Assembly (NCBI GenBank): GCA_010015745.1
Contig: ML978157.1
Location: forward strand, 225,713 to 289,712
Length of the DNA stretch: 64,000 nucleotides
Direction: 5' to 3'
Origin: Setomelanomma holmii
Lineage: Eukaryota; Ascomycota; Dothideomycetes; Pleosporales; Phaeosphaeriaceae
Position numbers and translations under genes: made by a program. Within the stretch, counting starts at the first letter, position 1. Each line of letters opens with the position of its first letter. Below the pieces are notes generated by a model. The model had not been told where the DNA came from. It saw only the letters and a program-made list of their open reading frames with translations, and searched no databases. Shown here piece by piece: positions 43,806 through 56,226 of the stretch.

Positions 43806-46800
43806 CTAAGAATCCTGCATCTCCACGTCTTGGTCTTGATCTGCTACACTCTCAACGTCGCCCTCAAAGGTGTCTGAACCTGGTACCTCGACCACCTCCA
43901 CCTCTTCCCCAGCAGCCGCAGCACCACCGATGGTGCCATTTGGGTCTTGTGCGCGAGGTTCATCGTGTGCTCCTTCTATCGCATGGTATCGTTGCTGAGC
44001 AGCTTGCGCCTGCTGCCTCCTTTCTGCTGAATATGCTTCCTTGCCCGCCTTCAATGCTGCCTGGTACCATTCGGTGAGACGGTTCTTTTCGATATGCTCG
44101 CGCAAGATGTCGTCGTCAAGTAGATTTTCCTTGATGATAGGCTCTCGCAAATCTTCCGACGAGAATCTGACACAAAGTTCCCCATGTGTTCCGCCTGCGC
44201 CAATAAGGTCCTCAGGCTTTCTCGGCTTTATCATGTTCTTGATAGATCCAGATTGGTCGTTCTCTGCGGAAAGATTAGCTGCAATTGTCATGAAAATGTG
44301 AGATGTGGACTGACCAATCATCTTCATGACTCCACGGGCCACCCATCCAGCATTTGTATGTTGTAAGAAGTCGTTCAGCTTCGCATCCGAGATGTCCTTG
44401 GTCTGATTGATCTCAGCCCAATTGTCCCTGATACAAAGTCGTTTCCAGATGAGTCTGAGGAGTCCATCGCGAGTCGTTCTATTCATTTCGTCATAGTTGA
44501 GTATCAAGACGCGCAAAGCAAACACGAACTCGTTCGACTGTAAAAGACTCGTGATCTCTTCCTGATCGTCGGAATCCATGAGGGTGAGGATATCGATCAT
44601 GAGAGCAGGATCGATCACTCGGTGGTGGATCAGATTCTCGAAACCTTCTTTGAGTACTGACTGATGTGCAGGTCGCTCACGGAGGCGGCCCTGACCAAAT
44701 TCCGCCATGAGAAGCTCCACGGCAGACTCTTTGTCCAGAGCTTGTTCGATGATAGGCAGTAGCCGTTCGTAAACTTGGTCTTGGATCTTGGCGTATTCAA
44801 GCTGATGTAGAGTATTCGAGAAGCGACTGTCGCGGGTACGCTCAGCTTTCGCCAACTGTTTAGAGTCTGTGGTGGGTGGTAGAGGCGTGTCTTCAGGTTT
44901 CACTTGGTTCTTGCAAAGCATCGCAAGCTTAGCCATGGAGAGTTCGACTCGTTGACACCAGGCATTAGTCTCCTGCTTTGTAGCTGCATCATGCAGGGCT
45001 GCGGCGGCCGCTTCGTAGTTCCTCTCGCCAGCGACTTCATTGATCCATCTGAGTCTAGCGCGGGACGGCTCTGCGCGGAGAAACCTTGTCAGTGCTGGCT
45101 GATTGAGATATTCCTTGGTGAAGAGCTGCGCGGCTTGGTTCTCCTTGATGTATTTCGAGTAGAACGCTTCCGCCCAGTCGTCTCCGTACATCTCGAAGTA
45201 ACGGCTAATGCGTTCTTTGATGCGGTTCAGCTTCACGGTACTCTCTGCGTGCGCCATCTTGCTTCGTGTAGTAGCCTTCTCAGACTCGAGCCAGTGAGTT
45301 TCGTCCCAGACCAGATTGACAAGCGTTGGCATGTCGTGGTACTGCTCAGCGAGCTTCATCCCCTCAGTTGCTAGCCCAAGCTCCGTGAGACCGAATATGT
45401 GATTAGGCCGGACGTTCTGATTCCACTCGTTTCTCAAGCTACGTCCCATATCTCTTGTCTTCTCATCACTCTGCTCGAGCGCCCACTGGAAGCGTTCAAT
45501 GTGAGTCTGGCAACCGAGCTTTACTAGACGGGGATTGTCCTTGCCAATTTTCTGTGATAAACCTTCCTGGAATCCTTCCTCATAATTGGACACAGCCAGG
45601 TTACGTCCGACATCGATAAGACTACGGATAGAGCTGACGACATTGTGTCCTGATGTCCAAAAGTGAGGAAGCACATCATTACCGTGACCTGGCTTGAGGA
45701 TACCATCGTCGAGGGATTCGGGGTCGAGGTCATAGAATTCGATGTTCGCTTGTCGAAACTCGAATGCTGCTTCGAGAGTGACCATCATCACGTCATTACC
45801 TTCGCTGAGGCGCTGCATGATAGGAGGTTGTTCCTTGGTGCCGTCCTTGATATAGAAGGTCCGAAGGAAGAACCAACCCCACGGAATAAGCACGTGGAGC
45901 GAGTCTACATCTTTCAGGAAAAATTGTCGATTGGTGTCTGTCTCGCCGAGCTCTGTTTGTAACGGGGTCTTGTACCGCTCGTTCACTGCCCGGATGATAT
46001 CGCCCATGAGAATGTTGTCGGGATATGATTCGGGATGAACCTGTTGATCCTCTTGCTTCTCCTGGTACCACAGCCACAGCTTGTGCGACGCCTCAAGCTT
46101 CTCAGCCTGCGCTAATAGACGCCACTTCGTTTGGAACGAGATGGGAGGGTAGTCGGATAGAAGTTGCGCGATCAGTGTGCGCAGTGCGGCCGCCCGCTTC
46201 TCAAACTGTTCGTCCAAACTGGAGGTCACTTTCTCGAGATGGTCATAAGAGGAACTCAGGATGCCGGAACTAATGTCTAGTGCAGCCTGGGCAATCTCTT
46301 CGTCGGGGAAAGAGAATCGAGACTTGACGGAGAAGTCTAGCAAATTGCCAGGAGATGTGCTGAAGAACGTGGCTTGCTCCAATTTACTTTGAGCTGTGAT
46401 CTTAAGCCTCTCGTCATTCTTGCTGTCTTCTGTCGGTGGTTGTGCACTGATTTGCACTAGTCCAAATTGCTGAATGAACAGAAGGGCGGACGCACGCTTG
46501 CTCTTTCGGTGCCCCTGCTCCAGTGCATGACCTGAGATAACAACGTCCAGGTCTTCGCGGAAATAGATGGTGTCTTGGAAGGGCATAGTCGATCGCCCCG
46601 CATCTAGGAGAAGCTGATTGTCGGGAGACTCCTCGGGTTGTGCTAGTGATGTGACACAAATAGCCCCAGGAAATTGTACGAATGCCGTATGCCCAGGATG
46701 AGGAACCAGAAGAGTCCCGGTAGGCTCCTTTGGAAGCTGTGGCTGGTGGAAAGTACGGATCGGTATCGCTCGGCTTATAGTACCGCCAGTGCTAGAAAGG

Positions 46801-48108
46801 TCCACCTCCAACAAAGCGTAATCGAGCGATTCTGGGCTGGACGATGCGACAAGAACTAGCAGACCGACAGCATCGGATGAATGCTGCTGCTCCATAATCG
46901 CAAAGTCCAGTACCTGCACGTCGCGCAAGCTACGAGACTCTGGCGATGCATCCGGCTGAATTGCAGAGGCTATACTCGCCTGGACGTCTACTTCGCGGAT
47001 GAAGTTGTGCTGTCCAGACCAGCTCAGATCCCAATGTGCGAACAAACCACTACGTGTTGCGGTGATGACCTCCATCTGCCCCTTGGACTCTGATGGGCGC
47101 GCCTTGACTGAAGCAATGCTCTTTCGGATCGCACCTCCCAATAGTCCCTTAAAACTGAAGAAGCTCCCATTTGAGCTGCTCGGTGCGCTCAAAACTGTCG
47201 CAGTAATGCTTGGTCGTCCCTGCGAATCTCGCAACGTCAGATGCGCGAGGCGTCCGCTGCTTGTGATGAGAACAAAGCCAGCATGTCCGATGTCAACCAC
47301 GTCCTTTAGTGACTCCCCAGAGTACAGCTTGATGTCTCCCTCCACCGCTTGGTGACGTTGTGGGTATAAATTTCGAGCTTCGGCGCTGTCGATGTTCTCC
47401 CAAAAAGCGATCTTCCCGGTCGACGGCGCAACGGCAACAACGCCGAAGTCGTTTGTAGGGCCATTCTGGACGATTGCGCCCAGAGGCAGAGGATCCAAGG
47501 CTCGTAGACCGAATGGTAGCGGCAGGGCGACGGACTTGGGGGCGATGTCGGCTTGATAGTCCCATACAAAGGCGCGGTCGAAGGTCAGGGCCAGCGCGAG
47601 GCCGGCGGAGGAGAGGGCGGTTGCGCGAAAAGCAGCTGTGGGTACAAATCAGCTAGATGTAATGTAAAGGGCAGCGGCGCGGCGTACTGGATGGTCGCAG
47701 AAGTGCTGTGGGAAAGCCTGGCAACTTCTTGAGGCTGTAGTTGGCGGTCCTGGTCTGTTTGACGCGTCTAGTCAGCACAAGTCTTCTGCTAAAGTTTGGC
47801 AATTGACGGACCAGATATAATGAGTTGTCTTCCCTGGGCGCGCGCTTCTGCGGTGCCTTCTTCTCCCGAACGGGGATGTCGACAACCACCAATGAATTCT
47901 CAACACTGCTATGACCCGCGTGTCCGTTCAACAAAGCACCTCCATTCCCATTGACGTGCACTTCATCTTTGGCCGCAAAGCTCTCGTCGTTGAGCTTGCT
48001 GCGCTTCCGTCGCGGTTGCTGCGACAGGCCGTCGGAGGTGCGCTGGCGCCGCCGGTTATTGCGCAACGAGCTGCGTGCGCTCTGGACGGAGGCCTCCGGT
48101 GAGAACAT
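43806..48108 (-). CDS. NUP133: nucleoporin Nup133
   Basis: Minus strand, exons 48108-47688 and 47635-43806 (intron 52 nt), about 1416 residues. The N-terminus is basic and disordered (SLRNNRRRQRTSDG). It is followed by the beta-propeller region of Nup133_N (for example ALTFDRAFVWDY and GHAGFVLITSSGRLAHLTLRD) and a long alpha-helical C-terminal half typical of the Nup133/Nup155 fold, ending in a short acidic tail. Nup133 is a scaffold subunit of the Y-complex (Nup84/107) of the nuclear pore. Two further introns whose lengths are multiples of three (47811-47755, 57 nt; 44314-44264, 51 nt) could be removed without changing the frame, so the exact protein is uncertain at those points. Confidence 0.87.
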
Positions 48109-48490
48109 GTCGGCGGAGGATTTTACGGTCGGTTTACGCGATGGAGCGCGCCGTTGATGGTGTTGGCTCCTCGCTGCGCGTTGGGTGGTTGACAGCTCAG
48201 AGTGCAGTTGTTTTCGAGCTACAAAGGCGCCCTGACGACAGGGATACCGCGCCAAGAAATTGCGGAGTTGTATGCGACCAGGGTGCGTGACCTTACTCTC
48301 ACTTTCCACGCAAACACCCCAAATCTCAATGATGGCCACAAATGTGGGGGAATCATTCACACATTGCAAGCACAGTCGGAACTCGCACCGGATGGACCGA
48401 TACATGCTCGCCATTGACGACACTGCATGACATTGGCAACAGACGTCAACGGACCGTCAACTATTTGACCCTGCATGCTTCCGACCATCT
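48109..48490. promoter_or_regulatory. Nup133 promoter, SDR 3' flank
   Basis: 382 bp between two minus-strand genes. The Nup133-phase frame remains open upstream of 48108 for some distance, but conservation starts at the chosen ATG. No other element recognised. Confidence 0.4.
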
Positions 48491-49479
48491 TCAGATCTTT
48501 GACTTGGTCTCGCCACCGATCCTATCGAACAGCGGTGCGCCGCGTCCTCCTCTGAACAGATCTAGCATCTCTTTGCCCATCCACTGCTCTCTTGACTTGG
48601 CCAGTCCACGCTCGAGATCGGTGAAACGATCTGCTTGGACAAAGATGCCTGCTCCATTTCCAGCCTTGCCTTCGTTGAACAGCCAACATACAGCCAGCGC
48701 AATCGACTCTGGCTTATTGATAGGTACTCCGGCCTTGGCCATTTCCTTCGCATAAACATCGGGTGGTGCAGCCATGCGTCGGTTGTTGCCTGTGAGGATT
48801 GGGGTGACCGTGATTGCCGGTGCAACTACTGATATAGCAATATTCACTTTGGCGCATTCCTGCTTCAGAGCACGCATGAGTCCAACGACACCTGTATGAG
48901 GAGGTCAGTCATGATCATAAGGTCACTACGTTGATGACACTGACCGTGCTTCGCTGCAGAGTAGAGAGGAGCGCCTGCTGAAGCCAGGTAGCCAGCGAGG
49001 CTTGCCGTCATTGCAATCTGACCGCCCTCCGGATTTTTGCGCAAGTAGTGAATCGCCAACTTCGTAGTGTCACTTGCAGCATCCATATCGATATTCAGCA
49101 CCCTCCTGTCCGGCTCTGCCAATTTGCCTAATGAGTCGAGAGTGTCTGTGAAGAATTGTTCTCCAAACTCTGCGATTCCTGCGTTGACGAATACACAATC
49201 GATTCGTCCGAATTTTCCATACGCCTTCTCAAAACCAGCTCTTTGATCTGCCCATTTGGTGATGTTGCAGGTATGAACAAGCAAGCGACCTGGATCATGC
49301 TTGAAATTAGACGGAGGTTGTTGCAAGTCAATGAGAACCAGGTTGTGCTTAGGATTCAAGGATGAGAGAAGTTGCGCAGTTGCCAGTCCGATGCCAGAGG
49401 ATCCGCCAGTGATGACTACTGTCTTCGGCGTTGACTTCAGAACAGTGAGATCGGCGGCATTGGGAGTGAAAAGCGCCAT
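48491..49479 (-). CDS. short-chain dehydrogenase/reductase (15-PGDH-like)
   Basis: Two exons on the minus strand (49479-48945, 48891-48491; intron 53 nt) give 311 residues. TGGSSGIG (24-31) is the classical SDR cofactor loop, VNAGI the NAG motif, and Tyr173-x3-Lys177 (YSAAK) the catalytic pair preceded by MTASLAGYL with the active-site Ser. VLIDLQQPP after the second strand places an Asp where NAD(H)-preferring members have it. The overall shape resembles 15-hydroxyprostaglandin-dehydrogenase-like fungal SDRs; the true substrate, likely an alcohol or ketone, is unknown. Cytosolic by lack of a signal. Confidence 0.88.
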
Positions 49480-50204
49480 TTTGTCGCGATAAATCTCGCT
49501 CCCTGGGTGATTGAGGTGATTCGCGTCGTTCGTTTTGCCGTTGCTGAATTGATACTGGACTTACCAGCTGTGACTCAAACGGGAAAAAGGCCTGCGACTT
49601 CGAGACAGAGGAAAAGACGAAAACTATTGTTTTGCTGAATGTTGGATGCAAAGATGGATGCTACTTTTGGCCTCTACAAGCTGGACTCTTAACCTAGGTA
49701 ATTCGTTGCGGGGTTGGACAACCTTGCACAAGGTACAAGCGGCCTGGCTGACTCGAGCTTGTGCTTTACTTAAAGATGACACGCGTATTGTGTATCGTGC
49801 ACCATTTGGATGAATCGCTATGCGCACAATAGCTGCATCAGTAAGATCGATACTACATATTTAGATACTGTTTGCAAGCAGTTGTGTGGTAGCAGAAGCG
49901 AGACCTGTTCTTGTCGTGTCTCGGTTATCATACTAGCAGCTGCGTTCCTGCTGTCGGAGTAGCGAAGAAGCGAGTGTCTGACATTATAATTAATAGACGA
50001 TCGGTACGAATCAACGTAGAGGTCCACTTGCTTGAGTGGGAGGGTGTATGGCAAACTTGACGCGCCAACGACGCAAGGGCAGGGGTCTCACTAGCGCGGT
50101 TCCGGGAAAGCGACACGTTCAACATTGGAGATCGCATGCCTCCAGCACATCAACGTTATCACTCCGCGCCTCGTTGCCCTCAGCGGAGGATTTCGATCGT
50201 GAGC
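49480..50204. promoter_or_regulatory. divergent promoter between SDR and p24 gene
   Basis: 725 bp between divergent starts. No canonical TATA box or other clear element; no gene seen. Confidence 0.4.
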
Positions 50205-50998
50205 ATGTGGACGCCTTCGATACTGCTTACCGCAGCACTGGTAATTCCATCACAAGCGCTGCACTTCTACATCGATGGTGCCGTCCAGAAGTGCTTCTTC
50301 GAGGAATTGCCAAAGGACACACTTGTCGTTGGTATGCAACAACACCATCCCATAAACGCCTGGACTCGCAGCACCGTCAAGCACATATGTCTAACGCATC
50401 ACAGGCCACTACCACGCCGAAGCCTGGGACGACCAGACCAAATCCTACCAAACCAAGTCGGACGTTGGCGTCTTCGTAACAGTCGAGGAGGTGTTCGACA
50501 ACAACCACCGCATTGTCGCACAACGAGGCTCGTCACAAGGTCGCTTCACTTTCAGTGCTGCCGATTCAGGCCAACATCGCATCTGCGTTACCCCTCAGAA
50601 TGTGCCTTCGGGAGGTGGCTGGCTCGGCTCAGGAGTACATGGAACAGTAAAGTTCACGCTGGATATGGCAATTGGCGAGACGAGCAAGATCGAGAGCACC
50701 GACAAGGACAAGGTCCAGACACTGGTGCAGAAGGTCCAGGATCTCAACTCGAGGTTGCAGGACGTGCGCAGGGAACAGATCTTCCAAAGGGTATGTCACC
50801 TTCGAGCAAACACGAATCTGTGGGCGGCGCTTGCTAATATACATACAGGAGCGCGAAGCCGAGTTCCGCGACCAGTCCGAGTCAACCAATGCCCGCGTCG
50901 TTCGATGGACTCTGATCCAGCTTGCTGTTCTAGGCGTCACTTGCGTATGGCAGCTCTCGCACTTGCGAGCATTCTTCATCAAGCAAAAGCTTACTTGA
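50205..50998 (+). CDS. p24/emp24 family ER-Golgi cargo receptor
   Basis: Three exons (50205-50331, 50405-50790, 50849-50998; introns 73 and 58 nt) give 220 residues. Signal peptide about 1-19, then the GOLD domain with the paired Cys (QKCFFEELP and HRICVTPQN), a coiled-coil (about 140-180, QDLNSRLQDVRREQ), one membrane helix (WTLIQLAVLGVTCVWQL) and a short cytosolic tail LRAFFIKQKLT. The tail contains the FF COPII signal (213-214) and a K-x-K-x-x COPI retrieval signal (216-220). The tail suggests the alpha/Erp1-like subfamily, which is inference. p24 proteins act as a hetero-oligomer in cargo selection, especially of GPI-anchored proteins. Confidence 0.9.
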
Positions 50999-51723
50999 TT
51001 GATTTCCGCAAACGAAACATGACTGTGGTCGGGACAAGCGGGCGAAGCGTCGGATGATACTAGGCCCAAGCTGAATGGTGCATTGGGCTGTAGGATATGG
51101 CGTTACGAGATGGAATACCGGGCTTAGCGATCGACATATGAATCGAAACGCAAGAACACAAAAGATTGCACCCACTATGATGCATTGCCTGTCCCTGACA
51201 CGGAACGCGATTGGACGGGCGCAACATCCTTTGGGCACGTACGGCGAGGAATGCGCCAGGTTGTGTATACACCAGCCGAGACCTCATGCCGTATGGACTT
51301 CGTGACAAGTTTCCCCTCACTGTCGCTGCTCCGTCCTTTGGCCCAGCTTTTTAGGCTCTTGTGGTAATTCATGCAGTCAACGTCTTCTAGATCGAAATTG
51401 GTCAAGGTACAACTCGTCTTCCTGTCTTGAACAGGCCTTCTCCACATCCCGATACGTGAAACACAATTTGCACCAAGCTTCGCTTAGCATCGATCGGAGA
51501 GTGGGGAAGTTGTGCAACATGATTTTGACTCTTCTGGGCTAATGTGCTGTGGTGACGATCAGCCATTATAATCTGCTTCAAAGGTAGCTCGAGTTTGCAA
51601 ATGAAGAGCTACGGCTAAATGACAGAACGACTATGAGCTATGTTACTATCGAGATGGGTGCGTGTAGGCATTCACTGTATATGAAGAGATGAAAAGGAAG
51701 GGAGATCAGTCAAGAACCTGGGT
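50999..51723. other. intergenic, GH55 promoter
   Basis: TATATGAA at 51678-51685 lies close to the GH55 ATG. Otherwise nothing recognised. Confidence 0.4.
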
Positions 51724-54225
51724 ATGTTGTCCATCAAGATGTACGCTTCAACACTTCTTCTCAGTCTCCTCGCCACGACGACCTTCGCCAGCTCGGTAAA
51801 TGAAGCGAGGGTCAGTACTTACTGGTACGAAGCATTAGCGCGCGGGACAGGAAGTGCCTTCCAGAACGTCAAGAACTATGGAGCCAAAGGCGACGGCATC
51901 ACCGACGACACTGCAGCGATACAGAAGGGCATTGGCTCTAACAAGGTGGCATACTTCCCAGCAGGCACTTACATCGTCAGCAACACTATCATGGGCATTA
52001 CGAACGGGGTGATGATTGGTGATCCCACGAATAAACTTGTTATCAAGGCAAGCGCGAATTTTGCAGGCACCATTGTCGTTCATGGTGTTAGTGGTCAAGG
52101 GCTCAATGACTTCTTCCATGAGATCAAGAACTTCGTCATCGACTCGACGGCTGTTCCTGCGACCAAAGCCTTGGTCCTTATGGAGTACAGCGTCGGTCAG
52201 GCTTGTCAGTTGCAGAACATCGCTTTCAAGATGCCGGTCGGCTCCACTGGACACGTCGGCTTGATAACGGCGGGTCAGGTCATGCCGCTTCGGATGAATG
52301 ATCTGGAGTTCTTTGGTGGTGCAGTCGGGTACAAAGCGAACGCGCTTCAATGTCACTACAGGTCTTGGTCTTTCAAAAGTATGCTGTTCTATTCTACCAA
52401 GACATTCGCCTTACTGACCTACCTGCAGATGTGACCACTGACGTTCAAGTCACAGACACGCTCACCCAAGCCACTGCCCAAGACTTCCATTTCGAAAACT
52501 GCAATGTCGGCATTGATGCCTCCAGCGGCGGAAGTGGTCATTTCACCTTGCTTGACTCCTTGGCCACGAATACTCCAACACTCTTCGTTGCAGCTGCGAC
52601 CACGACGCTGCAGGGCTCGATGGTATTGGAGAACGTCATTGTGGACAAATCTGTCACAGCGGTCAGTACCATCTTACTGAGGTGCCCACCTTTCTGAAGC
52701 AAAGCTTGCTAATGACAGTGTGCATACACTGCCAAAATCAATAGCACGACAGCGCTGACAGGATCAGTCGAACCCGGACAAGTATGGGTGCGAGGCAGTA
52801 TTTACTCTGGTACCACAGCCACGGAAACTCCAACAAAGTCACGAGGTCGAATGTTCAACGCAACAAGATCACAAGCTCTCGTCGATAATACTGGCTCTTA
52901 CTACACTGTCATCCCTCCAACGTACGCCGACTACGACGTCTCAAAAGTCGTCAATGTCATGAACTTCAGCGCGCACAAGGTCACTGGAGACGGAAAGACT
53001 GATGACTTGAAAAGCTTACAAGCCATCATCAACGACGCCACGAAAAAGTCCATCGTATTCTTCCCCAAGGCTACGTATGATCTTGCTAGTACTCTAGTTG
53101 TGCCGCCGGGCAGTCGCTTGGTCGGTGAGGCTTGGTCTACGTTTGTTCCTATTAAAAGTGGATGGGCTGATGCTAAGAATCCAGAGGCAGTTGTGCAAGT
53201 TGGCAAGCCGGGAGATGTTGGGACTGCGCAAATGACTGACTCCCTTTTCAAGACTGGTGCGAAAAATGCCGGTGCGATCTTGCTTCAAGTTCACATGGCT
53301 GGAGGCAAACCAGGCGACGTGGGCTTCTTCAATGTGCATTTCGTCGTTGGCGCGTCAGGTATGTGCCATAGGCCGAACTGCTTTGCGTCCGCGAACTCAA
53401 CTAATTGACCCAACAGCCCGACTGTGCGCACACTTCGCACCAACATCATCGCATACTTTGAGAATTCTTGGGCCACGGGTCAAGGCATAAGTGCCACTTC
53501 GCCCGGTGCAGCTGGGGGTTCCCTTGTCGAGGCCCAGAGCGGGACGTGGTTACATGGTCTAGGTGTTGGTCAGTAGTGTCTGTGAATTGTTACAAGTACT
53601 AAACGTGTAATTAAGCTGACTTTGCTGACTTTCTTTGTAGAGCATCACGCCCTCTACCAGCTCGCCATCTACGGAGCCAAAAACGTCTTCATAGCCATCG
53701 AACAAGGCGAAGCACCCTACTGGCACGGCACAGGCAACACAGTCCTACCGCTAGCACCATTTACTGCAGCTCTGCAGCCTTATGAACCAGACTTTAGTTG
53801 GTGCGCTTCAAACGATGCCAGGTCCGTCCTCTTCGCTCATTCTGAACCTCCCAACACCTCCTGTGATACTGATACTGATACTGACGCACTCACTCATACA
53901 GTGCCGCATGGGCCTCTATCAACCCATTTCCAACTCGACCTCGATCCACGTGTACGTCGGCGCCTTCTGGAACTTTCGCTCCGGGCCGCAGCAATCGATC
54001 TGCAGCACAGACTGCCAGGCCAACGCCGTGCTGTACGAGAATGACAAGCAGTTGTATAGTTATGGCATTGCGTGCACCAATGACAAGAATATTGTGCTGG
54101 CGACGGGCGTTTGTGGGAATGTGAGAAAGGTCGTTGCTACCAAGCAGGACAATCTGACAAAACCGCTTTATGGGTTCGAGCAGGATGTACCGGCTGTCGT
54201 GGGGGCGTATTGGAGGCAAGTTTGA
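51724..54225 (+). CDS. secreted GH55-type exo-beta-1,3-glucanase (splice model uncertain)
   Basis: Best model: exons 51724-52378, 52429-52661, 52719-53353, 53417-53568, 53641-53825 and 53902-54225, about 727 residues. Signal peptide at the start (a second ATG at 51739 is equally usable). Two right-handed beta-helix halves each begin with the pectate-lyase-like block: FQNVKNYGAKGDGITDDTAAIQ in the first, VMNFSAHKVTGDGKTDDLKSLQ in the second. GTWLHGLGVEHHALYQ is typical of GH55. The enzyme would release glucose from beta-1,3-glucan in walls. At 53354 and 53826 the in-frame donors (GTCAGG, GTCCTC) are weaker than nearby GTATGT (53359) and GTCCGT (53822), which would shift the frame, so the gene may be damaged or mis-spliced. 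Confidence 0.72.
53865..53884. repeat. (GATACT)3 microsatellite
   Basis: Three GATACT units plus GA inside the last intron of the GH55 gene. Confidence 0.7.
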
Positions 54226-54682
54226 GGATTGATTGATGTGGTAGTCAGAATTGATCCAGGCGGAGGGGGCTTATAGTGTAAGGAAGCAACGAATGGATTT
54301 GTACGTTGGAACCTTCAACTACAAACCAACGTGTCTACCAGACATCACGGCATATTTGCTGATCACGGTAAGCAACTTTGGTTTGCCGCGTTGTCATAAT
54401 CTCGTATAACCCAGCATTGTGTCTCCAGTCCAACGCAGCCTCGAAACACAGTGCAGTAGCAGTGAAGCGCAAACATCTCACCAACGGCAATCTACGTATC
54501 CACGTACGAGTACTCGATTACCAAACGTAAGCTCGTAGGTATAAAAACCACCCTCCCGTTTCCCAGAAGCTCTCTCCCATCACACCCAACCTCCAATCCT
54601 CCATCTCCAAACATTAATCGTCCACCCACCCAACCAATCTCCCCAAATTCACCATCCCCCCACCATCACCACCACCCTCAAA
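54226..54682. promoter_or_regulatory. promoter of first cysteine-rich gene
   Basis: TATAAAAA at 54540-54547, 143 bp before the ATG at 54683, followed by a C/T-rich leader. The core promoter looks intact although the gene behind it is broken. Confidence 0.5.
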
Positions 54683-55080
54683 ATGCACACTCACCCCACT
54701 CAATACCCTTCTCATCTCCCTCCCCACCCTCCACGCCATCGATGTCCGCCTCTTCAAAGACCCGGCCTGCCGCGGTTTGTTCCAGCGAGTGTCTGAACCT
54801 CAAACCAGGCATATGCTGCAGTGTCGGCGACGACTCACTCTGGACGTCTGTCGGGTACTACGGGATCAAGGAGGGGTGGAGTATCGAGGCGAGTGTGTAT
54901 ATGGGCGAGAATTGTGTGGAGAGGAATAGGGTAGATAGGGAGTCGAATCGGGGCGAGGGGTTTTTGTGTGTGGATGTGCAGGGTAGGATGGTGAGTAGTA
55001 CGAGGTATGGATTTCTGGGGGAGGGGAGGGGGTGCTGGGTGTTGAGAAGATGCGAGATGGATATGGTATGTGAGAGATGA
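54683..55080 (+). pseudogene. broken small secreted cysteine-rich protein, copy A
   Basis: Related to copies B (58663-59175) and C (59955-60489). The hydrophobic leader ending HAIDVRLF is in a different frame from the ATG at 54683. Another shift near 54765 moves into the frame of GICCS, SVGYYGIKEGWSIE, VYMGENC and FLCVD. A stop at 55078-55080 removes the C-terminal third seen in copy B. With two frameshifts and truncation it cannot make the family protein from this ATG. Confidence 0.7.
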
Positions 55081-55225
55081 GATGTGGTGACGAGATTAAT
55101 GGACCAGCTCATCGAAACGATTCAATTACAATGATTTGCGCCTATACCCATGCAATCATTTAGTCTATGTTACTTCACAACCAGCGCCGACCATGCAATC
55201 CCAAATATACACCTCGCTCTTGTAT

Positions 55226-56226
55226 CTACAACTGGATATCATTGTTCAGCAATCGCACCTCCTCACCAGGCTTGAACGCAGGCAGTCCAATGTACGGACA
55301 TCCATCACACCTGAAGGCGTCGCCCAGCGCGCAGTTCCCGCAACTGCCAACCTTGCCTTGCACAGTGAAGTCCACTTCATCGAGATCGTCGGCACCCAGC
55401 TTCAGTGCATTCAGTTTCTTGTCGGCGTCTGAGCGCTTCGCGGCGTCTTCGGCTTCCATCTTCTCTTTGAGACCGCAGGTGCAGTCTTTGCAGGCGCGGC
55501 GTCGCTTTCCGGCCTTGGGGCGGCACTCTGGTGCTGTCAATGTATTAGTCACGGTGTAGAGAAATGCGAAGTGGGTAACGTACGTTGTATGACCGGTCGT
55601 GCCATGTCCTCCTCTGTGATCAGATCGTCCTCGTCAATCAAATCGTCGTCTTCGCCGGTGATGATGGGGTCGTCTAGGTCGTCGCTGAAATCGACGAAGC
55701 CTACGCCCGCTGGCTTCGATGGCTCGGGCTGGTTGCGCTTGCCGTTCAGGTTGAGCGGGACCGAGCCGTCTGGGTTTACTGTGGCGGTTGTGCCGTTGGT
55801 ACCATTCAGTCCAATTGTCTTCTTCTTGCCAAACTTTAGCGGTATTGACACGCTCTCCACTTGTTCTGCCTTCGCCATGCCGTCTGCTGACTCTGAAAGT
55901 CCTGCCAGAATCGCCTCCGTCTTTGCTGAGCCATCGAGAACGCCATGCTGGCCCTTCAGTATTCCTCCGACCTTCAGCGAAAGGGCGACTGCGTTTGCGA
56001 CGTCTCGTGCGAACAATTTGTGGCTCTCACGCGTTGTGTTGTCGGCGTCAGCGAGGAGGAGAACGACGTCGTATGTGGAGGCGGGGAGGTTGACTAAGCC
56101 AGCTGCAATGCGATCCAGCATCTGCAGGTCGGCCGTGGAGCGGTCATGGATCTCGTAGATTTTGTCGAGCGCCTCTGGATGCGCCGACAGTGATGGCGGG
56201 CAGAGGAGGAGAGTGCGTGGGGCCAT
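55226..56226 (-). CDS. DRE2: Fe-S cluster assembly protein Dre2 (anamorsin)
   Basis: Two exons on the minus strand (56226-55584, 55533-55226; intron 50 nt) give 316 residues. The N-terminal methyltransferase-like domain (about 1-130) is followed by an acidic linker and two Fe-S motifs: Cys218, 229, 232 and 234 (C-x10-C-x2-C-x-C, [2Fe-2S]) and Cys279, 282, 290 and 293 (C-x2-C-x7-C-x2-C), the anamorsin signature. Dre2 receives electrons from the diflavin reductase Tah18 in cytosolic iron-sulfur protein assembly, and it is essential in yeast. All eight cysteines are present, so the gene is intact. It is divergent from the STF2-like gene. Confidence 0.95.
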
